Below are positions 50,918 through 58,687 of a stretch of DNA of 64,000 nucleotides, in pieces. Position 1 is the first letter of the stretch; the number at the start of each line of letters is the position of its first letter. Below the pieces are notes generated by a model. The model was not told where the DNA came from. It did not search any database and saw only the letters and a list, made by a program, of their open reading frames with translations. The stretch comes from CAVPMN01 sp963706425 (GTDB taxonomy: Bacteria; Actinomycetota; Acidimicrobiia; Acidimicrobiales; Acidimicrobilacustridaceae). The translations under genes and the position numbers were made by a program. Location of the stretch: positions 620,001 through 684,000 of the forward strand of contig CAVPMN010000001.1 in NCBI GenBank assembly GCA_963706425.1, in the 5' to 3' direction.

Positions 50918-50999
50918 CGGCACCCCCGTTCCTGTGGCCCGATCGGGACCCACGGGTCCCGCGGCCACGCCGAGCCCGTCGGGCCATCGGCCCACCCCG

Positions 51000-52199
51000 T
51001 CAGCCGGACGGGGCGGCGGTGGTCGTCGTGGAGGGGATCGGATAGGTGGGGGGCGGGGCTGCCGGTCGCCATGGGCCGAGCGGCAGCCCGAGATCTTCGA
51101 TGTCGGTCGACTCGCAACCGGCCGGCGCGTTGATCGGGTTGCAGCGCGCCGGTGTGCCACCAGGCATCTGGGCGACGAAGTCCGTGCCCCAACGCTCCGA
51201 CATGCCGGGCAACAGATAGTCGGCGCTCACCCACTGAGCGCCGCTGTCGAGGGCGGCTTGCAGCTGCGAATCGTCACCCGACACCGCCGTGATCACGGGC
51301 GAGTCGGCGCGGGTGCGCACCATGTAGCCATCTCGCACGAGCTGCTGGATCTCGGCGAGGTTGTCGCCGAGCGGATCGTTGCGTTTGATGAACGCGGCGT
51401 CAGGCTGGCCGGGCTCCGACGGTGCGAACGCCACCCGACCCTCGAGTGACGGATGGCCGGCCACGTACTCGTCCCGCTTGTTGTCGAGCAGGAACATCAC
51501 CCGACCGCGCACGTCGTCGATGAGCGGCCACTCGTCGGCGAGCACCGCCTCCTCGAGCGTGGCCCGATCAGCACGGACGTCGTCGGGCGTGATGAGCTGA
51601 TCTGCGTCGAACACCGACCGGATCTCTTCGTCGAGTTGATCGAGGCCGGCCGTGTCGACCGGCACCGGATCGGATCCGCCGGGGAACTCCACCGTGTCCT
51701 TCACCTCGACCAGCACCGCGATCGGCATGTGGTCAGGGTTGTCGTCGGACCAGGCCTCGACCTGGTCGAGGCACGACACGAACGTCTCGCAGCTCGCGCC
51801 CTCGTCGACCTGCTCGATGTGCAACACCTTGAAGCCGGGCGTCCCGATCGGCCGCCACAGCGTGCCGTCGGGGTCGGCGAAGACGTCGAGCTCGATCTGA
51901 CGCACGCCCTGGGAGGTGAACTGCTCGTCGAGCGACTCGTGGGTGTAGGCCAGCTCGATGGCGGACGGCACCGCCGCGAGCAGGCCGGTCAGCACGTCCT
52001 CGGGCGGTTCGACGTGGTAGCTGTTGTGCGAGCCCATGACCTGCATCTGGTTGAGCCGGATCTCGGGCGCCATCCGTGCCGTCGTGGTGGGTGTGTCGTC
52101 GGCAGCGTCGTCCGACGAGCAGGCCACCACGGTGGCCGACACCGCCACCAGCACGAGGAACGCGATCGGCGAGCGTCGAAGTCTTGAGCTGAGGCGCAT
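51000..52199 (-). CDS. Calcium-dependent phosphatidylinositol phospholipase C-like lipoprotein
   Basis: 399 residues. Signal peptide with basic start (MRLSSRLRRS), hydrophobic core and lipobox VVAC (Cys28), so surface anchored. The barrel has VMGSHNSYHV (first catalytic His), RQIELDVFADPDGTLW (metal acidic residues) and FKVLHIEQVDE (second His), the pattern of the Ca2+-dependent PLC1-like family. It would cleave a phosphodiester in a phosphoinositide or lipoglycan outside the cell. Its leader abuts the divergent cassette-2 operator. A Thr/Ala/Pro-rich C-terminus ends the protein. Confidence 0.82.
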   Translation of the reverse strand: MRLSSRLRRSPIAFLVLVAVSATVVACSSDDAADDTPTTTARMAPEIRLNQMQVMGSHNSYHVEPPEDVLTGLLAAVPSAIELAYTHESLDEQFTSQGVRQIELDVFADPDGTLWRPIGTPGFKVLHIEQVDEGASCETFVSCLDQVEAWSDDNPDHMPIAVLVEVKDTVEFPGGSDPVPVDTAGLDQLDEEIRSVFDADQLITPDDVRADRATLEEAVLADEWPLIDDVRGRVMFLLDNKRDEYVAGHPSLEGRVAFAPSEPGQPDAAFIKRNDPLGDNLAEIQQLVRDGYMVRTRADSPVITAVSGDDSQLQAALDSGAQWVSADYLLPGMSERWGTDFVAQMPGGTPARCNPINAPAGCESTDIEDLGLPLGPWRPAAPPPTYPIPSTTTTAAPSG

Positions 52200-52251
52200 C
52201 GCCGGACCGTACCAGCGGGCTCCCACCGGGCTCCGGGCGGTCGCACCGAAT

Positions 52252-52269
52252 TAGAACCTGTTCTAGAAT
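52252..52269 (+). promoter_or_regulatory. KstR-like palindrome overlapping the -10 of the second cassette
   Basis: TAGAACCTGTTCTA (52252-52265) has perfect 6-base arms and fully matches TnnAACnnGTTnnA. TAGAAT (52264-52269), overlapping its end, is a -10-like hexamer 6 bases before ATG 52276, so RNA would start on the ATG. A repressor here would block the promoter directly. Confidence 0.7.
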
Positions 52270-52275
52270 CACGGC

Positions 52276-53148
52276 ATGGCCCTGCCCGAGAACATCGGCA
52301 TCATCGACACCATGGTCGGCTTCCCCGGGCGGGACCGACGCGAGGTCTACCGCTTCCTCGACCCCCTCCTGCGCGACAAGGAGAGCCTCGAGGAGTTCAA
52401 GTTCCCGGCCCAGTACATGTTCAAGGACGTCCCCGCCGAGCTCGACGACAACGTCGACCCGGTGGCGGTCGTGCTCGACAACCTCGACCGCTTCGGCATC
52501 GACCGGGCGATGATCGGCGTGGGCGAGGGGCGCGACGACGCAGCCCGCGCCATGAAGGAGCACCCGCAGCGGTTCATCCCCTCGGTGTCGGTCGATCCCA
52601 ACCAGGGGATGGAGGCGGTGCGGCTGCTGGTCGAGTCGCACGACACCTACGGGATCAAGGCGGCCACGACGTTCCCCGCCGGCGTCCAGGTGCCGATCAA
52701 CGACAAGCGCTACTACCCGATCTACGCCAAGTGCATCGAGCTCGACATCCCCATCTTCGTGTGCGCCGGCATCCCCGGGCCTCGTGTGCCGATGGCCCCG
52801 CAGCGGGTCGAGCTCATCGACGAGGTGTGCTGGTTCTTCCCGGAGCTGCGGTTCGTGATGCGCCACGGCGCCGAACCGTGGACCGACCTGGCCGTCAAGC
52901 TCATGCTCAAGTGGCCCAACCTCTACTACTCGACGTCGGCATTCGCTCCCAAGTACTACCCGAAGGCCATCGTCGACTACGCCAACACCCGCGGCGCCGA
53001 CAAGATCATCTACGCCGGCTACTTCCCAGCCGGTCTCACCTACGACCGCATCTTCGCCGACCTCCCCCAGGTCCCGTTCCACGACGACGTGTGGCCCAAG
53101 TTCCTGCGCCACAACGCGGCGCGGGTGCTCAAGCTCGACGAGAAGTGA
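52276..53148 (+). CDS. Amidohydrolase-fold protein with missing metal ligands, copy 2
   Basis: 290 residues, a paralogue of the 45786 gene and very close to it in the last 110 residues. The same ligands are lost: IIDTMVGFP in place of DxHxH, IFVCAGIPGPRVPM in place of the mid-domain His, and AGYFPAGL in place of GSDxP. MRHGAEPW is kept. It starts with a leaderless-type ATG and is 10 bases ahead of the second Rieske gene. The conservation of the altered site in two copies says the change is not random decay. Function unknown, coupled to the oxygenase. Confidence 0.82.
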   Translation: MALPENIGIIDTMVGFPGRDRREVYRFLDPLLRDKESLEEFKFPAQYMFKDVPAELDDNVDPVAVVLDNLDRFGIDRAMIGVGEGRDDAARAMKEHPQRFIPSVSVDPNQGMEAVRLLVESHDTYGIKAATTFPAGVQVPINDKRYYPIYAKCIELDIPIFVCAGIPGPRVPMAPQRVELIDEVCWFFPELRFVMRHGAEPWTDLAVKLMLKWPNLYYSTSAFAPKYYPKAIVDYANTRGADKIIYAGYFPAGLTYDRIFADLPQVPFHDDVWPKFLRHNAARVLKLDEK

Positions 53149-53158
53149 GGAGCGTCCC

Positions 53159-54208
53159 ATGAGTCGTTATCCGTTCCCGGTCCCCTTCGGATGGTTCCAG
53201 GTTGCCTGGCCCCATGAGGTCGAGCCTGGCCAGGTGCTGCCCCGCTACTACTTCGGGCGCCATCTGGTGCTGTGGCGCGACGACTCGGGCGACTTCCATC
53301 TACAGGACGCGTTCTGCCCCCATCTCGGCGCGCACCTCGGACACGGCGGGTCGGTCAAAGACGGCCATCTCGAGTGCCCGTTCCACGGATGGACGTTCGA
53401 CGGCGAAGGCCAGAACTCGTGCATCCCCTACAGCGAGCGCACCAACGCCAAGGCCAAGCTGCGCACCTATCCCACCATCGAGCGCAACGGCCTGGTGATG
53501 GCCTGGTATCACCCCGACGAGACGGTCGAGCCTCAGTGGGAGATCCCCGTGCTCCCGGAGTACAGCGGCGAGCCGGGGTTCTCCGAGCCGGTGTGCCGGC
53601 AGTACATCGTGCACGCCGCCTGGCAGGAGCTGGCCGAGAACGGCGCCGACTCCGCCCACTTCCGCTACGTGCACAACACCGAGGTCGTGCCGGAGATCGA
53701 GGAGTACGTGGCCGACGGGGCCCACGCCAAGATGCGCTCGTCCCAGAAGTTCCCCACTCCTCGGGGTGTGGTCGAGGGTCGCATCGACGTCGACAACTGG
53801 GGGCCCGGCTTCGCCATCACGAAGTTCAGCGGCATCGTCGACACCTACCTCATGGGCTGCAACACGCCCATCGACGCCGAGACCTGTGAGCTGCACTTCA
53901 CGTTCACCGTGCGCAGCCTGGGCGACGAGGGCACCACCTCGACTGTCGGCGATGCGTTCGTCAACGAGGTGCACAAGCAGGTCATCGAGGACGGGCCCAT
54001 CTGGGAGAACAAGGCCTTCATCCCGCGCCCCGCCCTCGCCGACACCGACGGCCCGTTCATGAAGTTCCGCAAGTGGGCGTCGCAGTTCTATGCCGAGGGC
54101 ATCGACGGCGGCACTGACCTGTGGGTGCCGCCGCCCCCTGGCTCGTTCGAGTCGACCATGGTGCCCACCGACGCCACCGCGTCGAGCAAGTACCGCAGCA
54201 GCGACTGA
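53159..54208 (+). CDS. KshA-like Rieske non-heme iron oxygenase, copy 2
   Basis: 349 residues. Rieske ligands: Cys53/His55 and Cys73/His76 (CPHLGAHLGH, CPFHGWTF). Iron site: Asn161-x2-Asp164-x2-His167-x4-His172 in ENGADSAHFRYVHNTE. It has the same IPYSERTNAKAK block and C-terminal RKWASQFY as copy 1, but lacks the first 17 residues of that copy. Preceded by GAGGAGCG with suitable spacing for its ATG. Duplicate oxygenases with different partners often act on different side chains or stereoisomers; here it is inference. Confidence 0.85.
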   Translation: MSRYPFPVPFGWFQVAWPHEVEPGQVLPRYYFGRHLVLWRDDSGDFHLQDAFCPHLGAHLGHGGSVKDGHLECPFHGWTFDGEGQNSCIPYSERTNAKAKLRTYPTIERNGLVMAWYHPDETVEPQWEIPVLPEYSGEPGFSEPVCRQYIVHAAWQELAENGADSAHFRYVHNTEVVPEIEEYVADGAHAKMRSSQKFPTPRGVVEGRIDVDNWGPGFAITKFSGIVDTYLMGCNTPIDAETCELHFTFTVRSLGDEGTTSTVGDAFVNEVHKQVIEDGPIWENKAFIPRPALADTDGPFMKFRKWASQFYAEGIDGGTDLWVPPPPGSFESTMVPTDATASSKYRSSD

Positions 54209-54226
54209 CGGCCCGGCCGCGAGGCG

Positions 54227-55726
54227 TCAGCGCAGCAGGCCGATCGACGGAATGCCCCGCGTCGGCCCTTCGTCGATCACCGAGGAGGGGATGATCTCCG
54301 GATTGAGCACGAAGGCAGACAACTGTGCGAAGCCGGAGTTCTTGGGCTCGGTCGGCGAGAAGGCCTCGCCGGGGTTGAACGCGCGGAAGCTGTTGCCCTG
54401 CTTGAACCAAGTCGTCTGCAGATAGACCGTCCTGAATCGCTTGACCGTGAACGAGCAAGAACCGGTGCAGGTCGTCAGGTCTTCCCACGACTCCGGGATC
54501 CAGGCAAACCGTGCGCTCTCCGCGATGGCCGTGGTGACGAGATCGGTGGTGTAGCCACCGGCGTCGTACACGTCGAGACAGGCCTTCATCGTCACCTTGG
54601 TCGGGTTGGTCGCCGCGTTGCCGTCGTTCAGCAGGGCGGAGACGCCGTCGTAGCATGCCTGAGGTATCTCGGCCGCGGTGTCGAGCCCGACGTCGCTGGC
54701 GGTGAAGTCCCGGAAGTACTCCCAGAGCCCGCAATTGTCGATGGGTTGGTCACCCTGGCGCACCTGGCGGGTGATGGTGCACGCACCCCGGGTGAGTCGA
54801 CCGGCGCCGCCGTCGTCGAACGGGCCGGCCCCGAGGAGACCCACGTCGTCAGGATCACCGCTGATCGACCCGGTCTGAAGGAACAGCTTGTTCGGGCCAT
54901 CCGGCACGGCTGGGCCTTGACAGGCATCGGCAATCTCCGCCGAATCGCCCGAGATGGGATCCGGATCCTCGGTGAGGAAGTGGTCGAGCCCCTGAGCGAT
55001 GTTCTCCGCGAGGGTGTTCGACTGCCCGCCGTTGCAGTTCTGGTTGCTCACGAGCGATGGGCGCGGGGACGCCACATGGCCGAAGTTGCCCTGGTATGAC
55101 CCTGTGCAGTCATCGGCGGCCAACCCATTGGGCGCAGTGAGCAAGCAGGACAGGCCCGACGACAGTGTGGCCGCGGACGAGATGGCGAAGGGCAAAATGT
55201 TCGTCTCTCGCGGGATGATGCCGGCTTCGGCGAACGCGCCCGTGCCCAACGTGTCGATTCCGATCACGCTGGCGAAGACGGTGTCGACCTTCCGGTCGGG
55301 CAGCTGGACTCGGAGGGCGCGTCCGTTCGCCGACTTGGTGATGCAGTCGATGTCCTTACCGGAGACCTTCAGCGGCTTCGTGAACCCACGCGCTACGGCG
55401 CCTGGATCGGAGCAGGTCCCCCACAGCGTTCGCCAGGCAGCCAGCGATGCCGGCCGAGTGGTGCGGTCGAGGTCTTCGTAGGTGAGCCGGGTCACCTCGT
55501 TGAAGATCGCTTGGTCCGTCTTGTTGGTGCCGAGCAACAGCTGCCAACTACCGGAGAGCACACCGGCATCGGCCGCAGACTGATCCTGCCGTCGTTCCGC
55601 GTAGAGCTTGCCGAGGTCGACGGCGAACGCCGACATCACCAGGAGCACCACCATCAGCAGGGCCACGAGAATCAGAGCGACACCCTGATCGTCGCTGCAC
55701 CGCTCATGTCGACCTGCCCGGTTCAT
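54227..55726 (-). CDS. TadG-like pilus assembly/surface protein
   Basis: 499 residues from ATG 55726. The N-terminus has one membrane helix (GVALILVALLMVVLLVMSAFAVDLG), followed by KLYAERRQDQSAADAGVLSGS, the exact pattern of the TadE/TadG N-terminal domain (PF13400). The remaining 430 residues are extracellular and Cys- and Asp-rich (GLSCLLTAPNGLAADDCTGS, CTGSCSFTVKRF). The ATG shares a base with the TadE stop. No vWA MIDAS motif can be seen. Last gene of the sigma/TadE/TadG operon. Probably secreted and anchored at the surface. Confidence 0.8.
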   Translation of the reverse strand: MNRAGRHERCSDDQGVALILVALLMVVLLVMSAFAVDLGKLYAERRQDQSAADAGVLSGSWQLLLGTNKTDQAIFNEVTRLTYEDLDRTTRPASLAAWRTLWGTCSDPGAVARGFTKPLKVSGKDIDCITKSANGRALRVQLPDRKVDTVFASVIGIDTLGTGAFAEAGIIPRETNILPFAISSAATLSSGLSCLLTAPNGLAADDCTGSYQGNFGHVASPRPSLVSNQNCNGGQSNTLAENIAQGLDHFLTEDPDPISGDSAEIADACQGPAVPDGPNKLFLQTGSISGDPDDVGLLGAGPFDDGGAGRLTRGACTITRQVRQGDQPIDNCGLWEYFRDFTASDVGLDTAAEIPQACYDGVSALLNDGNAATNPTKVTMKACLDVYDAGGYTTDLVTTAIAESARFAWIPESWEDLTTCTGSCSFTVKRFRTVYLQTTWFKQGNSFRAFNPGEAFSPTEPKNSGFAQLSAFVLNPEIIPSSVIDEGPTRGIPSIGLLR

Positions 55727-56220
55727 CAGCAGTGACCTGAGTAAGTGAACGAGTTGCCCGCGACCGCCCACGTGGCGCGGCGCTCCAGACGTGTCTCGAC
55801 CGTGCTGCGCAGAGTCACTGGGTCGAGGACGGTGCTGAACAGACCGGTGATCTGTTGGACAGGAGTGGAGACGGTGACCCGAGCGAACCTCCCAGCGCCA
55901 GACGGATTCGCGACCGACGTGTCGGTCACCGTCATCGTGATCGCCATGTCGTTGTCGGTGACATCCATGCGCTGACAGATCGCCGTCACGATGTCGGCCG
56001 CCTGTGCGTTCGCGGTCACCTCGTTGTCCGGGTTGTAGTTGACGGCGACAAGCCGGGAACCCTCACGCGCCCCGTGGCGCACACCGAGGTTCTGCGAGAA
56101 GAGCCAGCCGCTCTCCATGATTCCGAACAGGATCAGCACGAGCACGGGCGCAACGAGCGCGAACTCGACCATCGCCGCCCCTGAATCGCCGCTGCATCGA
56201 TCTTTCTCGAGACCCATCAT
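55726..56220 (-). CDS. TadE-like pseudopilin
   Basis: 164 residues. Three ATGs in a row (56223, 56220, 56217) follow GGAG; 56220 gives good spacing. GDSGAAMVEFALVAPVLVLILFGIMESGWLF is the TadE signature: the E of VEF and a helix of about 20 residues after it. AREGSRLVAVNYN follows. The processed domain is beta-rich (VTMTVTDTSV-like segments). It belongs to a Flp/Tad-type secretion set, but no TadA, TadB, TadC or prepilin peptidase is in the window. Overlaps tadG by one base. Confidence 0.82.
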   Translation of the reverse strand: MMGLEKDRCSGDSGAAMVEFALVAPVLVLILFGIMESGWLFSQNLGVRHGAREGSRLVAVNYNPDNEVTANAQAADIVTAICQRMDVTDNDMAITMTVTDTSVANPSGAGRFARVTVSTPVQQITGLFSTVLDPVTLRSTVETRLERRATWAVAGNSFTYSGHC

Positions 56221-56321
56221 CATCTGCTCCGATTGGGGGTGAGGGACCCGCCTGTCTCTCCGTCGGGATCGCTTCTTCACTGGCGCCGGCCTCACCGGGT
56301 CGGCGGCGCGCGCTCCCTTGT

Positions 56322-57065
56322 TCAGCTACGGCCGGGTGCCGTGGCGCCAGGGGTGCTCCCCGACCGACTCGGCGTCTCATCGGACTGGCCGGGCGTGCTA
56401 CCCGACTGGCCAGGGGTGCCGCCTGTCTGACCCGGAGGCACTGCACCAGACTGACCGGGCGGCTCCGCGTCCGACTGGCCTGGCGTCTCACCAGACTGAC
56501 CAGGCGTGGCACCCGACTGGCCCGGCGTCTCACCAGACTGGCCCGGCGGCTCCGCGCCCGACTGACCCGGCGTCTCACCAGACTGACCGGGCGTGGCACC
56601 CGACTGGCCCGGCGTGGCACCCGACTGGCCCGGTGGCTCTGCGCCCGACTGCCCGGGCGTCTCACCAGACTGACCAGGCGTGGCACCCGACTGACCGGGG
56701 GCTTCATCGGACGAGCCACCCCGTTGACCGGTCGAGGGATCGTCCTGCTCGACGGCGTCGTCACCGTTCGGCAGGTCGAGCCCGAAGGGCTCGGTGACCG
56801 ACGAGACGAAGGCCTGCACCGGCGTCGGCAACGACCCCGACGCGGCGGCCACGCCACCTCCGACGACCACGATGCCGGCCACCATGGTCACCGCCGCGGC
56901 CCTGACTCGGCGACGCCTGCGATCGGCCAACGCGGGCACGTTCGGCGTGGTCGCGGCCGCGTACATCGCCTCGAGATGGCGCCGGGCGACATCGTCGTCA
57001 ACGGGCTGGACGAACGCCTCGCGGAGATCGTCGAAGACCGTCTCGATCCGCTCGTCGTCAGCCAT
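56322..57065 (-). CDS. Anti-sigma-like membrane protein with PGQSG-repeat tail
   Basis: 247 residues from ATG 57065. A cytoplasmic acidic start (MADDERIETVFDDLREAFVQ) of about 50 residues contains DDDVARRHLEAMY, the kind of region that holds sigma factors. It ends with RRRRR, then one membrane helix (about 54-76), then LPTPVQAFVSSVTEPFGLDLP, common in actinobacterial sigma-linked proteins. The outer 115 residues are 15 PGQ(S/T) units with small variations. It lies 105 bases after the ECF sigma gene on the same strand and 101 bases before tadE. Regulation of the sigma by an extracellular signal is inferred. Confidence 0.72.
   Translation of the reverse strand: MADDERIETVFDDLREAFVQPVDDDVARRHLEAMYAAATTPNVPALADRRRRRVRAAAVTMVAGIVVVGGGVAAASGSLPTPVQAFVSSVTEPFGLDLPNGDDAVEQDDPSTGQRGGSSDEAPGQSGATPGQSGETPGQSGAEPPGQSGATPGQSGATPGQSGETPGQSGAEPPGQSGETPGQSGATPGQSGETPGQSDAEPPGQSGAVPPGQTGGTPGQSGSTPGQSDETPSRSGSTPGATAPGRS
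56358..56705 (-). repeat. Coding minisatellite of 21-24 bp units (PGQSG repeat)
   Basis: About 16 units of 21 or 24 bases, each encoding [E/A/S][T/E]PGQSG or the longer AEPPGQSG. The array fills the C-terminal half of the 56322 gene and all units stay in frame. Copy number could change by recombination. Confidence 0.9.
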
Positions 57066-57170
57066 CGACCACACTGAGATGTCGCTCTTCACGAACCAGT
57101 GATCGCCCAGAAGCACCGATGCGATACCGGAGGGCCCGGATTGCCGGGGTCAGGTCTACGGGCCCCACCC

Positions 57171-57770
57171 TCACAGGACCTCCTGCTCGGTCTCGAGCTG
57201 CCGACGCAGACTGGCGATCCCCCGGCGCAACAGGGCTTTCACGGCCGATTCGGGCTTGCCCATCACACTCGCGATCTCGCTCACCGGCAGATCGGCCAGG
57301 GCTCGCAGCATCAAGGCCGCCCGTTGGTCAGGGGTGAGTCGGTCGACGAGCTCGAGCAGGCCGGTCATCCGTAGGCGCTCCATGGCCTCGTTCTCGACGT
57401 TGGCGGTCCGTGAGCCGAGGGCGGCGAGCTCCGGCTCCGCCATCAGGACGTCGGGACGCCTGGTCGTGCGGCGATAGTCGTCGACCAGACGCCGGTGGGT
57501 GATCGTCAGGGTCCAGGAACGGAACTGACGCTCCGAGCCATGGAACCCGGCCAGGCCGGCGACCACGGCCACCAGCACATCAGATGCCACGTCCTCAGGG
57601 TCGCGACAACGGTTGGCTCGGAGATAGCCGACGACCAGCGGCGAGATGTCGCGATAGAGGGCCTCGATGGCGGTCCGATCGCCGCGTTTGGCGCTCTCGA
57701 GCACCGAGTCGAACGCTTCACCGATCACGTTCGGGCCCGTGTCGTCCGGGTCGGGAGAGGCAACCCGCAT
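57171..57770 (-). CDS. ECF-family RNA polymerase sigma factor
   Basis: 199 residues from ATG 57770. Sigma-2 region: CRDPEDVASDVLVAVVAGL and FRSWTLTITHRRLVDDYRRT. Sigma-4 region: LPVSEIASVMGKPESAVKALLRRGIASLRRQL. There is no extra C-terminal domain. The first gene of an operon with the anti-sigma-like, TadE and TadG genes, so it probably directs their own expression. Its leader has no clear palindrome; a TTG at 57785 is a possible longer start. Signal unknown. Confidence 0.88.
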   Translation of the reverse strand: MRVASPDPDDTGPNVIGEAFDSVLESAKRGDRTAIEALYRDISPLVVGYLRANRCRDPEDVASDVLVAVVAGLAGFHGSERQFRSWTLTITHRRLVDDYRRTTRRPDVLMAEPELAALGSRTANVENEAMERLRMTGLLELVDRLTPDQRAALMLRALADLPVSEIASVMGKPESAVKALLRRGIASLRRQLETEQEVL

Positions 57771-57922
57771 GCCGCTGCTTGGCAACCGAGCGAGGCGGGA
57801 TCGGACATTCCTTACCCATCGGACTCACCCAGCCGTGGTTGAGGTCGCACGACGACTCTGCAACGCCGATCACCCAGCCAGTGTGCCAGAGCCAACTTCC
57901 GTCCACCCTGGGCGGGGACGGG

Positions 57923-58684
57923 TCAGAACAGACCGGGATCGCCGGCGGTCTGCCCGCCGTCGACGGCGAACTCGCCGCCGGTGCAGTAGCCGCTCTCGTC
58001 CGATGCCAGGAACAGAACGAGCGGAGCCACATCGTCGACCGTGCCGACCCGCTTGATGGGCAGCTTGCGCACGAAGGGCTCGAAGTCGTCGAGCGACATC
58101 GCCGCCGGGTCGCGCACCATGGGCGTGTCGATGCCCCCCGGGTGCACGGAGTTCACACGGATGTTCATCGATCCGAGCTCTATGGCGGCCGCCTTGGTGA
58201 TGCCGCGCACGCCCCACTTGCTCGCCACATAGGCAGACACCATCGGGAACCCGACCAGGCCGGAGCTCGACGAGATGTTGACGATCGAGCCGCCGCCACC
58301 GTCGGCCATCGCGGGTGCCACCACCTTGGTGCCCAGGAAGACACCGACCAGGTTGACGTCGATCACGCGCCGGAAGTCGGCCTCTTCGGTGTCGACCAGC
58401 ATCGAGAAGTGGAGCACGCCCGCGTTGTTGACGAGCACGCTCGGCGGCCCGAAGGTGTCGAGGGTGAGGGCGAGCGCCTCGATCCATGCACCCTCATCGG
58501 TGACATCGAGTTGCACATACCGGGCCGCTTCGCCGAGCTCGTCAGCCAGTGCTTGGCCCGCCTCGTCGAGCAGGTCGCCGATGACCACTCGGGCACCCTC
58601 GGCCACGAAGAGCCGGGCCTCGGCCGCGCCCTGGCCACGCGCGCCGCCCGAGATGAGCGCGATCTTGCCGTCGAGTCGACCCAT
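57923..58684 (-). CDS. Short-chain dehydrogenase/reductase
   Basis: 253 residues. NAD(H) motif GGARGQGAAEARLF (G-x3-G-x-G type) and an acidic residue after VVIGD, favouring NAD over NADP. The catalytic Ser, Tyr and Lys sit in NISSSSGLVGFPMVSAYVASK (Tyr-x3-Lys). NNAG lies at about residue 88. The overall look fits 3-alpha/20-beta-hydroxysteroid dehydrogenase or FabG3-like SDRs. It is the last gene of the DUF35/thiolase-like operon, 3 bases after the previous stop. It may oxidise a hydroxyl on a steroid or side-chain acyl-CoA; the substrate is inference. Confidence 0.87.
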   Translation of the reverse strand: MGRLDGKIALISGGARGQGAAEARLFVAEGARVVIGDLLDEAGQALADELGEAARYVQLDVTDEGAWIEALALTLDTFGPPSVLVNNAGVLHFSMLVDTEEADFRRVIDVNLVGVFLGTKVVAPAMADGGGGSIVNISSSSGLVGFPMVSAYVASKWGVRGITKAAAIELGSMNIRVNSVHPGGIDTPMVRDPAAMSLDDFEPFVRKLPIKRVGTVDDVAPLVLFLASDESGYCTGGEFAVDGGQTAGDPGLF

Positions 58685-58687
58685 CGG

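Noticed and set aside
56358..56705. CRISPR-like repeat array
   Set aside because: The 21-24 bp units are contiguous without unique spacers, are in frame and encode PGQSG.
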